This document shows positions 5,187-5,778 of a DNA stretch of 5,778 bases, piece by piece. Origin of the DNA: Anaerolineales bacterium (GTDB taxonomy: Bacteria; Chloroflexota; Anaerolineae; Anaerolineales; UBA6663); contig JAEURM010000141.1 in assembly GCA_016789245.1 (NCBI GenBank), forward strand, positions 1 through 5,778, read 5' to 3'. The position numbers were made by a program, and so were the translations under genes. Positions within the stretch are counted from its first letter, which is position 1; each line of letters opens with the position of its first letter. The notes under the pieces are model-generated. The model searched no databases, had not been told where the DNA came from, and worked only from the letters and a program-made list of their open reading frames with translations.

Positions 5187-5225
5187 ACGCAATACGAAAT
5201 ACTTGTTGCGTATTCCGTGTTGCGT
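5187..5225. repeat. 16-bp heptad-periodic hairpin between SRPBCC and FAD oxidoreductase genes
   Basis: Arms 5187-5202 and 5210-5225 pair at 14 of 16 positions, the two exceptions being G.T or A.C, around a 7-nt loop. The arms read as 7-nt units of the type ACGCAAT / ACGAAAT and their complement. It takes up nearly the whole 49-bp spacer, ending three bases from the SRPBCC stop. The design is like the 540-582 hairpin but with a different heptamer. No T tract follows in transcript sense (TAAAAAAC follows), so it is not a standard terminator. Confidence 0.68.
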
Positions 5226-5228
5226 AGA

Positions 5229-5675
5229 TTAAGTCTCTAAACTTCGCCGCGTGATGAAGCCGCGATACCAAAACAGAAATTGCAGGGCGGGTGGGTTGAA
5301 CAATAAACGGGCTAGTATGCCGCGTAAGCCGGATGGATAGTCATACACAACGTGTTCACGGACGCGGGTGGTATTCACGTCCACCATATTAAAACGGTGG
5401 GTGTGCCGCCACGCCGCTAGCGGGCCGCTTTGCTGAGTATCCGTAAAGCCGTGCAAGGTATCCACTTCAGAATGAACGGCCACCCAACGCACCGGCAAAG
5501 GGCCAAACCACAGCGTGAAATCTGCAATGGCGCCATCGGCCAAAGCATCTAGGCGGTGCAGTTGCACAAACAGTGGCGGCGGTGAGAGCTTTTTGAGGGT
5601 GGTGGTTGAGCGATGAAACTCCGCCACAGCGGCTAATGGAGCTTTGACTTTGAAAGTGTAGGTGAAGGTGGGCAT
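5229..5675 (-). CDS. SRPBCC / START-like ligand-binding protein
   Basis: A 148-residue protein starting MPTFTYTFKVKAPLAAVAEF. The pattern is that of the SRPBCC (polyketide cyclase/START-like) fold: a first beta-strand, a helix with 'apl-aavaeFHRS', a mid-chain strand series (DFTLWFGPLPVRWVAVHSEV), then VREHVVYDYPSG before a C-terminal amphipathic helix (LARLLFNPPALQFLFWYRG). That length and order fit the family. Such proteins bind hydrophobic ligands in a deep pocket; some are cyclases, many are unassigned, and no catalytic residues can be called. It precedes the FAD oxidoreductase on the same strand, which suggests a shared hydrophobic substrate. The ATG at 5675 gives a complete first strand; only a weak AGGT lies upstream. 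No signal peptide is seen. Confidence 0.8.
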   Translation of the reverse strand: MPTFTYTFKVKAPLAAVAEFHRSTTTLKKLSPPPLFVQLHRLDALADGAIADFTLWFGPLPVRWVAVHSEVDTLHGFTDTQQSGPLAAWRHTHRFNMVDVNTTRVREHVVYDYPSGLRGILARLLFNPPALQFLFWYRGFITRRSLET

Positions 5676-5682
5676 GAACTAA

Positions 5683-5748
5683 AGACCTGTCAGGTGGACG
5701 TTCAAGTTTAAAAAAAAGCGAGCCCAAATACGCCCACTTGACAGGTCT
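5683..5748. repeat. Long inverted repeat upstream of the SRPBCC gene
   Basis: Arms 5683-5697 (AGACCTGTCAGGTGG) and 5734-5748 (CCACTTGACAGGTCT) pair at 14 of 15 positions. The pairing extends inward to 19 positions with two mismatches, enclosing a spacer with a run of eight or more A (T in transcript sense). ACCTGTCAGGT is itself a near palindrome. AGACCTGTCAGGT-type sequences are familiar as dispersed intergenic repeats in Chloroflexota-like genomes. It covers most of the region before the gene at 5675, and I see no convincing promoter there. Confidence 0.65.
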
Positions 5749-5753
5749 ATGAC

Positions 5754-5778
5754 TTACGCCAACTGCAATTGCTTCACG
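5754..5778 (-). CDS. Possible last codons of an upstream gene
   Basis: One minus-strand frame reads VKQLQLA and then TAA (5756-5754), ending just before the inverted repeat that opens the spacer. Only eight codons are in view, so this is a positional guess: the other two frames give either an early stop or a read-through into the antisense-free frame that overlaps the SRPBCC gene. It cannot be identified. Confidence 0.3.

Noticed and set aside
5467..5727. 86-codon minus-strand frame overlapping the start of the SRPBCC gene
   Set aside because: It overlaps the SRPBCC gene out of frame, shows no family features and begins within the inverted repeat.

Overview
The window looks like a GC-rich bacterial chromosome segment with every recognisable gene on the minus strand, so transcription runs from high to low coordinates. 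My best guess at the source is a Chloroflexota (Anaerolineae-like) genome. That rests on general familiarity: an archaeal/fungal-style aspartate-semialdehyde dehydrogenase, a monofunctional ThrA-like aspartate kinase, and intergenic spaces packed with short palindromic repeats. No taxonomic marker gene is present, so the assignment is weak.

In order of transcription, the window opens with what may be the last codons of an unseen gene (5777-5754) and a long inverted repeat (5683-5748). A loose cluster of three genes follows: a SRPBCC/START-like protein (5675-5229), a phytoene-desaturase-like FAD oxidoreductase (5179-3662) and a saccharopine-dehydrogenase-like NAD(P)-binding protein (3429-2350). 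The spacers hold little besides repeats: a 7-nt-periodic hairpin at 5187-5225, and a MITE-like palindromic element plus dispersed repeat blocks at 3443-3682. One repeat family encodes, in frame, the last six residues and the TAG stop of both the FAD oxidoreductase and the saccharopine-dehydrogenase-like protein. The cluster's substrate is unknown; a lipid or isoprenoid pathway is only an inference.

The second half is the entry to the aspartate family of amino acids: aspartate kinase (lysC, 2011-596) followed by aspartate-semialdehyde dehydrogenase (asd, from 520 and cut by the window edge). These catalyse consecutive steps, aspartate to aspartyl phosphate to aspartate semialdehyde, and are probably co-transcribed across a 75-bp spacer that contains a 17-bp hairpin.

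The most notable find is ahead of lysC. A promoter-like TTGACA...TATTTT pair (2236-2207) is followed by a 22-codon reading frame (2197-2129) with seven threonine codons, two of the blocks being Thr-Thr-Thr. After it come a segment just past the stop codon that can pair with the Thr codons, and a strong intrinsic terminator (2096-2065, perfect 10-bp stem, T-rich tail). Together they form a classical ribosome-mediated threonine attenuator, analogous in layout to enterobacterial thrL but with unrelated sequence, controlling a threonine-type aspartate kinase. A REP-like repeat lies between the terminator and lysC and appears to supply the lysC ribosome binding site.
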